A stretch of DNA of 64,000 nt. It comes from Pseudobowmanella sp964228145. GTDB taxonomy: Bacteria; Pseudomonadota; Gammaproteobacteria; Enterobacterales; Alteromonadaceae. The notes beneath the pieces are model-generated. The model saw only the letters and a list, made by a program, of their open reading frames with translations. It was not told the DNA's origin and searched no databases. The stretch spans positions 3,421 to 67,420 of the forward strand of contig CAXQZJ010000131.1 of assembly GCA_964228145.1 (NCBI GenBank). Reading direction: 5' to 3'. Each line of letters begins with the position of its first letter. The first letter of the stretch is position 1. Below, piece after piece: positions 52,758 through 61,704 of the stretch. A program made the translations under genes and the position numbers.

Positions 52758-54425
52758 ATGTCTCAATACGTGTATACCATGTCGCGAGTTGGCAAAGTTG
52801 TGCCACCACGCAAACAAATTCTGAAAGATATTTCTTTGTGTTTTTTCCCTGGCGCCAAGATTGGCGTACTAGGCCTCAATGGTGCCGGTAAATCGACATT
52901 ACTGCGCATTATGGCTGGCGTAGATAAAGAGTTTGAAGGTGAGGCCCGCCCTCAACCAGGTATTAAGATCGGTTATCTGCCCCAGGAGCCACAACTCAAT
53001 ACCGAAAAAGACGTACGCGGAAATATCGAAGAAGCCGTTGAAGATGTCGTTCACGCGCTTAAACGCCTGGATGAGGTGTATGCAGAATATGCTTTACCTG
53101 ATGCAGACTTCGATGCGTTAGCCAAAGAACAGGGTGAACTAGAAGCCGTCATTCAGGCAAAAGACGGTCACAATTTGGAAAATGCCCTGGAGCGTGCCGC
53201 GGATGCACTTCGCCTGCCGCCCTGGGATGCCGATGTGACTACCCTGTCGGGTGGGGAACGCCGCCGTGTGGCGCTATGCCGTCTGTTACTTGAAAAACCG
53301 GATATGTTATTGCTCGACGAGCCCACCAACCACTTAGATGCTGAGTCGGTGGCATGGCTCGAACGATTCTTACACGACTATGAAGGCACTGTGGTTGCTA
53401 TTACTCACGACCGCTATTTCCTCGATAACGTAGCTGGCTGGATACTGGAACTTGACCGTGGACATGGTATTCCATGGGAAGGCAATTATTCCAGTTGGCT
53501 GGAACAAAAAGAACAGCGACTTGAGCAGGAAGAGCGCGCAGAAACGGCTCGTCAAAAATCAATTAAACAAGAACTTGAATGGGTCCGCACAAACCCCAAG
53601 GGGCGTCAGGCCAAGAGCAAAGCCCGTATGTCACGCTTTGAAGAGCTCAACAGCAGTGATTATCAGCGCCGCAACGAAACAAATGAATTGTACATCCCCA
53701 CCGGTGAACGCCTGGGAGACGAGGTCATTGAAGTTTCCGGGCTAGGTAAGTCCTATGGTGATCGCGTGCTTATTGAAGACATGTCATTCCGCCTGCCCAA
53801 AGGCGCTATTGTTGGTATCATCGGCCCTAATGGTGCGGGTAAATCAACCTTGTTCAGAATGTTGACCGGTCAGGAACAAGCGGACAAAGGTGAGATTAAA
53901 ATCGGTAAGACAGTGCAATTAGCCAGCGTTGATCAGTTCAGAGATGACATGCAGGGTGAAAAAACCGTCTGGCAAGAAATCTCTGACGGTCAGGATATCA
54001 TTCGCATCGGTAACTATGAGGTCAACAGTCGTGCATACGTCAGTCGCTTTAACTTTAAAGGCAATGACCAGCAAAAGTTCATTAAAGATTTGTCCGGTGG
54101 AGAACGTAATCGCGTTCACCTGGCAAAACTGCTGAAAACCGGTGGTAACGTACTGTTACTTGATGAACCAACCAACGATCTTGACGTGGAGACCTTGCGT
54201 GCTTTGGAAAATGCATTGCTGGAATTCCCGGGTTGTGCGATGGTCATTTCACATGACCGTTGGTTCCTCGACCGGGTCGCCACCCATATCCTCGACTACC
54301 GGGACGAAGGTAAGGTGAATTTCTACGAAGGCAACTATACTGACTACGAAGTGTGGCTAAAAGACACCTTCGGACAGGATGTGGTTGAACCACACCGTTT
54401 GAAATATAAAAAGATCAGCAAATAA
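52758..54425 (+). CDS. ettA: EttA, energy-dependent translational throttle ABC-F protein
   Basis: EttA is an ABC-F protein that binds the ribosomal E site and gates early elongation according to ATP/ADP. The 555-residue protein (from ATG 52758, MSQYVYTMSRVGKVVPP) has two ABC domains. Each has a Walker A (GLNGAGKST and GPNGAGKST) and a signature (LSGGERRR and LSGGERNR). No membrane part is present. The open frame extends 9 codons further upstream, but the chosen start is the family start. Confidence 0.96.
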   Translation: MSQYVYTMSRVGKVVPPRKQILKDISLCFFPGAKIGVLGLNGAGKSTLLRIMAGVDKEFEGEARPQPGIKIGYLPQEPQLNTEKDVRGNIEEAVEDVVHALKRLDEVYAEYALPDADFDALAKEQGELEAVIQAKDGHNLENALERAADALRLPPWDADVTTLSGGERRRVALCRLLLEKPDMLLLDEPTNHLDAESVAWLERFLHDYEGTVVAITHDRYFLDNVAGWILELDRGHGIPWEGNYSSWLEQKEQRLEQEERAETARQKSIKQELEWVRTNPKGRQAKSKARMSRFEELNSSDYQRRNETNELYIPTGERLGDEVIEVSGLGKSYGDRVLIEDMSFRLPKGAIVGIIGPNGAGKSTLFRMLTGQEQADKGEIKIGKTVQLASVDQFRDDMQGEKTVWQEISDGQDIIRIGNYEVNSRAYVSRFNFKGNDQQKFIKDLSGGERNRVHLAKLLKTGGNVLLLDEPTNDLDVETLRALENALLEFPGCAMVISHDRWFLDRVATHILDYRDEGKVNFYEGNYTDYEVWLKDTFGQDVVEPHRLKYKKISK

Positions 54426-54436
54426 AGGCGAAGACC

Positions 54437-54805
54437 ATGGCAGAAAAAAGACAGTATCAGCGTGTTGAATTTGATAGCGATGTCGAGCTTCAACTTGGCG
54501 AACTGATTTGCTCTGTCAAACTGCATGATATCTCGATGCACGGTGCCATGGTCTCTCAACCAGAACAATTCCCGGCCCAGCGAGGCTTAAACGTCGCCCT
54601 TACCTTACCCTTGTCTGGTCTCGACGAAATCATCCACGTTGAAGCCACGATACAACACATAGGCGATGGGCATATGGGGCTGGAATTTTCCTTTGTTGAT
54701 ATCGACAGCATCAGCCGCTTGCGGCGTTTACTGGAAATGAACTTGGTCAGCGAGGCCTCTATAGAGCGAGAACTCGCGACCTTGATCACGACGCCAGCTA
54801 AATAG
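54437..54805 (+). CDS. Small PilZ-domain protein
   Basis: PilZ domains bind cyclic di-GMP. The 122-residue protein has the RxxxR motif in KRQYQRVEF (R5, R9) and the DxSxxG motif in HDISMHGAM. It is essentially a single PilZ domain. It follows ettA by 11 bases, so it is probably co-transcribed, and its end overlaps the convergent radA by 8 bases. Target unknown. Confidence 0.88.
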   Translation: MAEKRQYQRVEFDSDVELQLGELICSVKLHDISMHGAMVSQPEQFPAQRGLNVALTLPLSGLDEIIHVEATIQHIGDGHMGLEFSFVDIDSISRLRRLLEMNLVSEASIERELATLITTPAK

Positions 54806-56156
54806 CTTCAAGCGCCTCTGCCAGTTTTTTTACTCCCACCACCTGCATACCGGCGATAGGCTGTTTAGGCACATTCGCTGCCGGAACAATGGCTTTTTTA
54901 AATCCATGCTTAGCCGCTTCGGCCAGGCGTTCAGTGCCGTTAGGAACGGGCCGGATTTCACCCGACAAGCCTACTTCGCCAAACACAATAAGCTCTCTTG
55001 ACAGCTCACGATTACGAAAACTCGATACCATCGCCAGCAACAAGGCCAGATCAGCGGCGGTTTCAGTTATTCGCACTCCCCCAACCACATTGGCAAACAC
55101 ATCCTGATCATTCATTTGCAGCTGACCATGACGATGTAACACCGCAAGCAACATAGATAAACGGTTTTGCTCTAGGCCAACAGCTATGCGTCTGGGATTA
55201 TTGAGCTGGCTATAATCAACCAATGCCTGCAGTTCTACCAATAGTGGCCGGGTGCCTTCCCAAATGACTAAAACCACAGAACCAGGTGCCTGCTCTTCAC
55301 CACGGCTGAGAAAAATTGCCGAAGGATTAGAGACCTCTTTGAGCCCTTTCCCTGTCATGGCAAAGACGCCCAACTCATTGACCGCACCAAAACGGTTTTT
55401 ATGGCTGCGCAGAGTGCGGTAGCGACTATCACTGTCACCGTCCAACATCATTGAACAGTCAATACAATGCTCCAATACTTTAGGTCCCGCCAGACTGCCT
55501 TCTTTGGTAACATGCCCGACAATAAATATCGCAATGGCATTTTGCTTGGCAAAACGCGTAAGCCAAGCGGCACTTTCACGTACCTGTGATACGCTACCCG
55601 GCGCAGATTGCACATCCGCCACATGCATCACTTGGATGGAGTCAATCACCATGATTTGCGGTTTGCGCTGCAAGGCGATATCACAGATAGCTTCAATACT
55701 GGTTTCAGCCAGCATTTCCAGTTTGTCACCTGGTAAGCCCAGTCTTGCTGCCCGCAGAGCCACCTGCTGTAAGGACTCCTCCCCGGTAATGTACAAGGCT
55801 TTATTATTGGTAGCTAAATGACACATGGTTTGTAATAACAAGGTGGACTTACCTGCCCCCGGCGATCCACCGATTAACATCGCAGATCCGGGTACTATTC
55901 CCCCGCCCAGCACCCGGTCCAGTTCTTTGAAGCCAGAACTAAAACGCGGTAGTGCGGTCAAATCTATACTATCGAGGGTCTGCACCTGCGCATCGATCTT
56001 ACCCGCATAGCCTTGTCGACCATGGGTTTTGGAAGTGCTGCCGAGGCGCACCTCGGTAATTGTGTTCCAAGCCCCACAGTCATTACATTGCCCCTGCCAG
56101 CGGGGGTAATCTGAGCCGCAATCATTGCATACATACGCGGTTTTTTGTTTCGCCAC
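54798..56156 (-). CDS. radA: RadA (Sms), DNA repair ATPase
   Basis: RadA is a RecA-like ATPase that helps branch migration in recombination repair. The 452-residue protein has an N-terminal zinc site with C10, C13, C24 and C27, a Walker A GGSPGAGKST, the KNRFG motif (HKNRFGAVNEL), and a C-terminal Lon-protease-like domain. It is oriented opposite to its PilZ neighbours. Confidence 0.97.
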   Translation of the reverse strand: MAKQKTAYVCNDCGSDYPRWQGQCNDCGAWNTITEVRLGSTSKTHGRQGYAGKIDAQVQTLDSIDLTALPRFSSGFKELDRVLGGGIVPGSAMLIGGSPGAGKSTLLLQTMCHLATNNKALYITGEESLQQVALRAARLGLPGDKLEMLAETSIEAICDIALQRKPQIMVIDSIQVMHVADVQSAPGSVSQVRESAAWLTRFAKQNAIAIFIVGHVTKEGSLAGPKVLEHCIDCSMMLDGDSDSRYRTLRSHKNRFGAVNELGVFAMTGKGLKEVSNPSAIFLSRGEEQAPGSVVLVIWEGTRPLLVELQALVDYSQLNNPRRIAVGLEQNRLSMLLAVLHRHGQLQMNDQDVFANVVGGVRITETAADLALLLAMVSSFRNRELSRELIVFGEVGLSGEIRPVPNGTERLAEAAKHGFKKAIVPAANVPKQPIAGMQVVGVKKLAEALEAI

Positions 56157-56202
56157 AGTAAAATCCTGTTATGGTTTACGCAGATTGTAACTAAATTCAC
56201 TT

Positions 56203-56228
56203 AGTTATCGCTACGTTTGCCGATAACT
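56203..56228. repeat. Inverted repeat in the radA / large PilZ divergent region
   Basis: AGTTATCG and CGATAACT are an 8-base perfect inverted repeat around a 10-base spacer (56211-56220). It lies in the 109-base gap between the divergent radA and the large PilZ gene. On the plus strand its right arm overlaps a GCCGATAA (56219-56226), the sigma28 -10 consensus, although no good -35 stands 15 bases upstream. It could be an operator or, less likely, a hairpin. Confidence 0.4.
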
Positions 56229-56265
56229 GATCAATGAAGTTTGTTTTCAGGACATCCCCGACCTT

Positions 56266-58647
56266 ATGCATGAGTTCGAACCATACCGGGACCTAATAGA
56301 GCAGCTAAAGACGGTTGTTTACCGTCCTGACTTTAATCAGGCGCTGTCGGAAATCGCAGCGCAAATACCGCATAGTCGTCGCCTGGTACTGAAAATGGAA
56401 GTAAAGCGGTTGGCGCAACCTTGTGACAAAAGTATCGATTTGCGTGGCGTCATCGATGGCCGTTGCAGACATTATGACTATGAGGGAATCACCCACTTTC
56501 TGGACGATGTGGCTATCGAAATCTTCGAACGACAAATACGCACGTTTGGCCGTTATACACTCGGCGTATACGAATCAGTGCTGGATCCTGAGCACCCACT
56601 GCGATTACCGGGGCCGAGTCTGACAGCCGACCAAAGCGTACTTCAGCACGCGCAATGGGATTTGATACCCAGTGCATTCGGTCAGAAACTTCAGCGCGCG
56701 GAAGAGCGCATGAATCTTAGTGCCAGTGTCGAGTTATTTGACGAAAGCGGCAACAAAAGTGATGCCACCAGTATCGACATTTCGGTCCATGGGCTAAGAG
56801 TCAAGCTAAAGTCAGGTGGCCGGTTTAAGGCTCAGCAACGAATATTGGTCAGATTCACATCGCTAGGTGGCAGCTACAGCTTCGATTTTAACGAGGCAAT
56901 ACCTTACGAAGTGATCGCCATTGAAAAACGCAGGAATGAACATCGACTGGCTTTAAAACGAAGCTATTTGCGCGATACCCCCTCCTTTGATTATTTTTTA
57001 CAACGCTTTATTTTACAAAATAAACGGCGCTTGAAACTCAATCTCGACAATACCGAAGAGGCCATACTCACCAAAGGGCTTGAGCAGTTTATTCTGCCGC
57101 AAAGCCATACCTTACCGGTATTTATTGAGCAAACACAATCTCACCTTCAATCTCGATTTTGTCTGTGTAATCAGGCCAACACGGAAACGCTTCACTACCT
57201 GACTGACCAACAGGGTCGACTGCACCTTAGCGCGCTGTTGAGTCCTCAACGTTTGCAGCAATGGCAATCTGCTAAGCTGTCTGGTACTTTGCTATTCTGC
57301 TTTTATGACAGCGGCCAAATAAAGCGCGGCTTTTACTCAGCAAGTTGGCATGAGTTAGCCGGCGACCCTCAGCGAGCCAATATATTCCGAGCAATCGCCG
57401 CCCGTTACGCCAGCTTTCGGGTGTTTTCCATTAGTCTTCAAGAGATAGACCCTTCGGATTGCCATCTACCTAATAGTATTCCCCCGGAGCATCAGCTAGA
57501 AACAACGACGCCCTCGCTCAGCCTTGCTGAGAAAATACAAGACCTAAGCCATTTAGTGCAGATCACTGATGTGACCGACCAATGGGCCATCCAGCCTTAC
57601 TACAGATTTAAAATTCAAGTATCTCACCTTCCCGTAATCGAGCCTTTCAGGCACAGAGACCCTGCGCACAATAGCGTTACATTAGCTGGGTTTCGTTTTA
57701 CAAATGCTTACCGTTACGAGCGATATCAGTTAAGGACCTCTGTAACACTGGAGAGTCATCACCAAAAACTCACAGGCCAAACAGAAACCGTTGCGTTACA
57801 TCAAGTGCGGCTACAGTTACAAAAACCATTTTCTGGCGCTGTAAGTCAGGATGTAACCTTGCATTTCAACGCCCTACGCCAAAACGGCGAATTCAGTAAA
57901 ATACAAGATTTGCACTACGAAGTCCGCGGGATTAGCCCTGATCGACGAGTGTTAACCCTAAGACTTACAAGTCACCTGCCTAGCACCGAAGCGCACCGTT
58001 TATTTATCAGGCTGGTGGCGACGCATCGGGTTGATTTACAGCAATGGCAAGACTCGGATCGCGCTAATGGTTTGGGCGAAGGGCTGCGCAATCTTATCGC
58101 GCCGCGAATGACTGGCATCACAGTGTTTCTTAACAGCCGACAGCGACAATGGAGTCCGTGCAGGGTTATGAAGGCGCCTTTGTCACATTCACTTTACCCC
58201 TTAATGACATATGGTTTGGATAACGGCCGTTACAATATGGGGTTGTTTTTCAGTCATGCTCAGGGCGACACCTTCAACAAAGCACTCAACTCGCTAAAAA
58301 CCAGCGACAGGCCTCTCAAAAAAGAGCTGTTTATCCATTTACCTGAAAATAATAAAAAGTCACCTGAGGTACGCTTTATTGAACAGTTTAAAAGTGACAA
58401 AGCGCGCAGAGACTTTATCCAACATGCGACAAACAATGGACGCTTTTACGCCGTCAGTGTCTTTCTGGCTCGGACCGGAAGACCTGATATCGCCTTACTC
58501 AAGCGTGAAATGCGTTATCTGGGCCTGTATGCAGAACATAAAGCAGAAGCATTGGATAACGCACTGTGGGACATAGCCGCAACCGCTGAACTGTTCGATT
58601 GTACAGAGGAAGCGGCCTTGCGTTATGGTTTGACGTTGACCGCTTAA
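56266..58647 (+). CDS. Large PilZ-domain protein
   Basis: The 793-residue protein has one clear PilZ region at about residues 140-235. The RxxxR motif is RAEER (in LQRAEERMNL), and the DxSxxG motif is IDISVHGLRV. The rest has no recognised family; a second PilZ-like region may lie near 475-590, but motifs there are weak. It has no membrane helix. Its end overlaps the convergent serB by 4 bases in TTAA. A cyclic di-GMP-dependent role is likely, but the partner is unknown. Confidence 0.82.
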   Translation: MHEFEPYRDLIEQLKTVVYRPDFNQALSEIAAQIPHSRRLVLKMEVKRLAQPCDKSIDLRGVIDGRCRHYDYEGITHFLDDVAIEIFERQIRTFGRYTLGVYESVLDPEHPLRLPGPSLTADQSVLQHAQWDLIPSAFGQKLQRAEERMNLSASVELFDESGNKSDATSIDISVHGLRVKLKSGGRFKAQQRILVRFTSLGGSYSFDFNEAIPYEVIAIEKRRNEHRLALKRSYLRDTPSFDYFLQRFILQNKRRLKLNLDNTEEAILTKGLEQFILPQSHTLPVFIEQTQSHLQSRFCLCNQANTETLHYLTDQQGRLHLSALLSPQRLQQWQSAKLSGTLLFCFYDSGQIKRGFYSASWHELAGDPQRANIFRAIAARYASFRVFSISLQEIDPSDCHLPNSIPPEHQLETTTPSLSLAEKIQDLSHLVQITDVTDQWAIQPYYRFKIQVSHLPVIEPFRHRDPAHNSVTLAGFRFTNAYRYERYQLRTSVTLESHHQKLTGQTETVALHQVRLQLQKPFSGAVSQDVTLHFNALRQNGEFSKIQDLHYEVRGISPDRRVLTLRLTSHLPSTEAHRLFIRLVATHRVDLQQWQDSDRANGLGEGLRNLIAPRMTGITVFLNSRQRQWSPCRVMKAPLSHSLYPLMTYGLDNGRYNMGLFFSHAQGDTFNKALNSLKTSDRPLKKELFIHLPENNKKSPEVRFIEQFKSDKARRDFIQHATNNGRFYAVSVFLARTGRPDIALLKREMRYLGLYAEHKAEALDNALWDIAATAELFDCTEEAALRYGLTLTA

Positions 58648-59633
58648 CCCAATAAGTGCAACAAGGTATTCAGTCCATAACGCTCAATCCGCGCACTTGC
58701 CTGAGCGGCAACAACGGGCTTAGCGTGATAAGCCACGCCGAGTTGAGCAGCGTCCATCATTGTCAGATCATTCGCACCGTCGCCCATGGCTACTGTTTGC
58801 TGTGGTGCAATCTCAAACTGAGCCGCCAGGCCCAGCAAGGTGTCTGCTTTAACCTGAGCATCAACAATCGCGCCAGTAACCCGTCCGGTCAATTGACCCT
58901 GTTGGTGTTGTAACTGGTTGGCTACCGCTGCGTCCAAGCCTAAGCGGGTTTTAAGATAATCTGCAAAGTAACTAAACCCTCCCGACGCTAAAGCAACGCG
59001 CCATCCATTAATCTTGAGCACGCGCAGTAATTCACTCATACCTGGATTGATTGGCAGAGCTAGCCGCACTTGTTCTAAAATATCCAGTGATGCGCCCTGC
59101 AGACACGCTACACGGTGAATCAAACTCTCGGCAAAGTCTAACTCGCCTTGCATTGCACGCTCAGTCACTTCGCTCACCTTGGCACCGACCCCTGCTAACT
59201 CAGCAATATCGTCAATACACTCGCAATCAATCATGGTGCTATCCATATCCATCAACAACAGACCCGGCGTCGCTAATACCGGAGCATGACTGACCAAGGC
59301 CAATTCTACGCCCAAGTGAGTTGCTAATGCTGCCATAGCGTTTTTTTCGATCTCACAGCCTTCCGGCAGTAATATCTGTGCTGATTGCAAACTGAGTTGG
59401 GTATTCCTTGCCGGTAGCCTGAACATCAATGAATCAGGCAACTGCAAACGTGACAATACTTGTTGAATCAACTCCAGAGTTAAACACTCACTGATAATTA
59501 TCAATCGGTGCTGACTATCTCCGAAGGCTGGGTCACAGCGCTGCTGTTGTGAATTAAATGCATAGCTTTGTTGATCCTGGGATAACGCTAGCAGAGTTTG
59601 GTGACATTGAAGCGACTGAGGAGAAAGTTGCAT
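58644..59633 (-). CDS. serB: SerB, phosphoserine phosphatase
   Basis: SerB makes L-serine from phosphoserine. The 329-residue HAD-family protein has the DxDxT motif in LLMDMDSTMIDCE, the later ALASGGFSYFADYL, and the GDGANDLTMM region. The N-terminal ~110 residues form the ACT-like part of the longer SerB type. It is divergent from ytjB. Confidence 0.97.
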   Translation of the reverse strand: MQLSPQSLQCHQTLLALSQDQQSYAFNSQQQRCDPAFGDSQHRLIIISECLTLELIQQVLSRLQLPDSLMFRLPARNTQLSLQSAQILLPEGCEIEKNAMAALATHLGVELALVSHAPVLATPGLLLMDMDSTMIDCECIDDIAELAGVGAKVSEVTERAMQGELDFAESLIHRVACLQGASLDILEQVRLALPINPGMSELLRVLKINGWRVALASGGFSYFADYLKTRLGLDAAVANQLQHQQGQLTGRVTGAIVDAQVKADTLLGLAAQFEIAPQQTVAMGDGANDLTMMDAAQLGVAYHAKPVVAAQASARIERYGLNTLLHLLG

Positions 59634-59717
59634 GGTTTTATTAAATTAGGCCATAAAGCCTCGATAATGCCCGACAAAGGCTTTGCAATTCAACCATTTT
59701 CCCCTAATGTACACGGC

Positions 59718-60314
59718 ATGCAGAAAAATCTATCTTCTCCGTATCAACCGCCTGGGGTGTTGTCCATCGTCAAAAGACTGGTCAACTTCCTGATGGCCGC
59801 AAGTGTCGCATCACTGGTGTTGTATTTATGGCTAAATAACGTGCTAAGTGATCAGCAACAGGCGCAACGACAAGCAATGCAATTAGGCACCACGATTAGC
59901 GCCCAAAATGCAAAACTATTAGCCCACGCGCTGCAACGGGCAGATACTGAAATGATGCAAACTCAATTGCAAATTTTGCAACAGGATCCTCAGGTACATT
60001 CAGTGGCGCTGTTTGACGCCTACGGTCAAAAAGTGATGGCCAGCGAGCAAGATAACGCGATTGTGGATTTATTTGATAGCGATCAACATCCTGCGTTAAT
60101 GGTGTTCGTCGAGGATGTTTTTCATCAACAAACCCACCTCGGTTTTTTGCGTGTCACGCTTTGGCAAGAAAGGGTTTTAAAGTACTACCACGCTTATCAA
60201 CAAGAGTTGATACTTCAGGCTGGTCTGCTGATGATACTGTCATTACTGTGTGGCATTCTGCTTACCCGAGGGTACTACAAAGTCTTTACTCGTCACCCCA
60301 AAACAAACGCCTGA
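59718..60314 (+). CDS. ytjB: YtjB/AhpA-type membrane protein (SMP family)
   Basis: The protein has two membrane helices, at about residues 21-37 and 163-187 (counting from 59718), flanking a soluble segment with AQRQAMQLGTTISAQNAKLLAHAL. This matches the SMP family that sits next to serB in many gammaproteobacteria. Its job is not well known. The open frame begins at 59598 and overlaps the divergent serB; ATG 59718 gives a 198-residue protein close to family length. The start is uncertain. Its end overlaps tatD by 29 bases. Confidence 0.75.
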   Translation: MQKNLSSPYQPPGVLSIVKRLVNFLMAASVASLVLYLWLNNVLSDQQQAQRQAMQLGTTISAQNAKLLAHALQRADTEMMQTQLQILQQDPQVHSVALFDAYGQKVMASEQDNAIVDLFDSDQHPALMVFVEDVFHQQTHLGFLRVTLWQERVLKYYHAYQQELILQAGLLMILSLLCGILLTRGYYKVFTRHPKTNA

Positions 60315-61056
60315 AATTGGCCGAAGTATGCTGGTTTACGACAGCGACATCTTGCTCCCGAATTTGCGCCACTGAATCGGCAATCTCAGTTAATCGCAAT
60401 GGTGAGTTAGGCTTACCTTGGTGTCCACACACTGGCATGTCTGGCGCATCGGTTTCCAACACATAGCCATCATCAGGTACATAGCTCAATGTAGAGCGGG
60501 TCTTTTGCGCCCTCGGGTAGGTAATAACACCACCGAACCCAAGTAAAAAACCTGCGTCCAGATATTGTTTTGCTTGTTGTTGCGAACCACTAAAATTATG
60601 CACGATTCCGCCATTGGAAAAACCCTTGTGCTTAATGGCCTGCATCAGTAGATGGTGGGTTTTCCGATGGTGAAGGATGACGGGCAACCCCTGTTGTTGT
60701 GCCAATCCCAACTGCGCATCGAGTAGCCTCATCTGCGTATCGAGCGGCACCTCTATGGCTGCGTCCAGCCCTATCTCACCAACGGCTACAGGCCGCTTAT
60801 TTGCGCCACGGTCTAACCAAGACTGCAGCAAGCCCAGATGTTGCTCTGCATTGTCGTCAAGAAAGTAAGGATGGAGCCCCAGCGAATAACTTAATTGAGG
60901 GTATCGTTCGCACAACGCTGAGATCGTTGGCCATTCTGTCGGCTTGGTTCCGGGAATATGAATATGCTCTATACCAGCATCGCCGCACTGCTCAAGCAAC
61001 ACGGGTAATTGTTGTCGGAGTACATCAAAGTTAAGATGACAATGACTGTCGATCAT
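60286..61056 (-). CDS. TatD-family hydrolase
   Basis: TatD proteins are metal-dependent nucleases. The motifs IDSHCHLNF at the start, AVGEIGLD, VILHHRKT and LETDAPDMP mark the metal-binding His and Asp residues. The frame opens at 61080, but the ATG at 61056 starts IDSHCHL directly and overlaps the pdxH stop by 4 bases. Which TatD paralogue this is (for example YjjV) cannot be told. Confidence 0.9.
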   Translation of the reverse strand: MIDSHCHLNFDVLRQQLPVLLEQCGDAGIEHIHIPGTKPTEWPTISALCERYPQLSYSLGLHPYFLDDNAEQHLGLLQSWLDRGANKRPVAVGEIGLDAAIEVPLDTQMRLLDAQLGLAQQQGLPVILHHRKTHHLLMQAIKHKGFSNGGIVHNFSGSQQQAKQYLDAGFLLGFGGVITYPRAQKTRSTLSYVPDDGYVLETDAPDMPVCGHQGKPNSPLRLTEIADSVAQIREQDVAVVNQHTSANFRRLFWGDE

Positions 61057-61694
61057 GGCATCAGACGTTTTACAGACCACTCATTGCTGACGTGCTTGCT
61101 ATATTCAAACCTGTCGTGCAGCCGGTGTTCTCCCCCCTGCCAAAACTCTATACACTCAGGTATGACCCGATAACCTCCCCAAAAATCAGGCAAAGGAACC
61201 TCACCATCAGCAAATTTTTGTTTAATTTGCGCGAATTTTTGCATCAGCGCCTGTCGTGAAGAAACCGGCCGACTTTGCTCTGACGCCCACGCGGCTAATT
61301 GACTTTCTTTTGGTCGGGATAAAAAGTAGCGGGCTACCTCAAGGTTAGATAACAACTCAACATGGCCGCGGATGGTGACTTGTCGCTCAAGAAAGTGCCA
61401 GGGAAAGTGTAACGATATGTGGGGATTGTGGGCCAACTCCGTGGCTTTTCGGCTGCCTTTGTTTGTATAGAAAACAAAGCCTTGGTCACTAACATCCTTG
61501 AGTAGCACGATACGCTGAGATGGTCTGCCCTGGCTGTCAACAGTCGCTACTGTCATGGCCGTAGGATCAGGCAGACCTGCGTCAATGGCGTCTTGCAGCC
61601 ACCGGTTAAATTGCTCAAAAGGATCCGGATGCAGGCTTTCCCGGGTTAATTTTTCGCGGCTATATTCACGACGAATTGCACTCAAATCCTGCAT
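61053..61694 (-). CDS. pdxH: PdxH, pyridoxamine 5'-phosphate oxidase
   Basis: PdxH makes pyridoxal 5'-phosphate with FMN. The 213-residue protein has the signature PTAMTVATVDSQGRPSQRIVL (short form MTVATVDSQGRPS), FVFYTNKGSRKATEL, and the end WSVKRLMP. It lies 10 bases after era and overlaps tatD by 4. In relatives recO and pdxJ usually follow era; here pdxH and tatD do. Confidence 0.95.
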   Translation of the reverse strand: MQDLSAIRREYSREKLTRESLHPDPFEQFNRWLQDAIDAGLPDPTAMTVATVDSQGRPSQRIVLLKDVSDQGFVFYTNKGSRKATELAHNPHISLHFPWHFLERQVTIRGHVELLSNLEVARYFLSRPKESQLAAWASEQSRPVSSRQALMQKFAQIKQKFADGEVPLPDFWGGYRVIPECIEFWQGGEHRLHDRFEYSKHVSNEWSVKRLMP

Positions 61695-61704
61695 CAGTTA
61701 ATCC

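Noticed and set aside
56203..56228. A full sigma28 promoter for the large PilZ gene
   Set aside because: The -10 is perfect but the -35 at the right distance reads CTTA; only the palindrome was kept as a feature.
59598..59717. Longer N-terminus of the YtjB-like protein
   Set aside because: It overlaps the divergent serB start and has no family counterpart.
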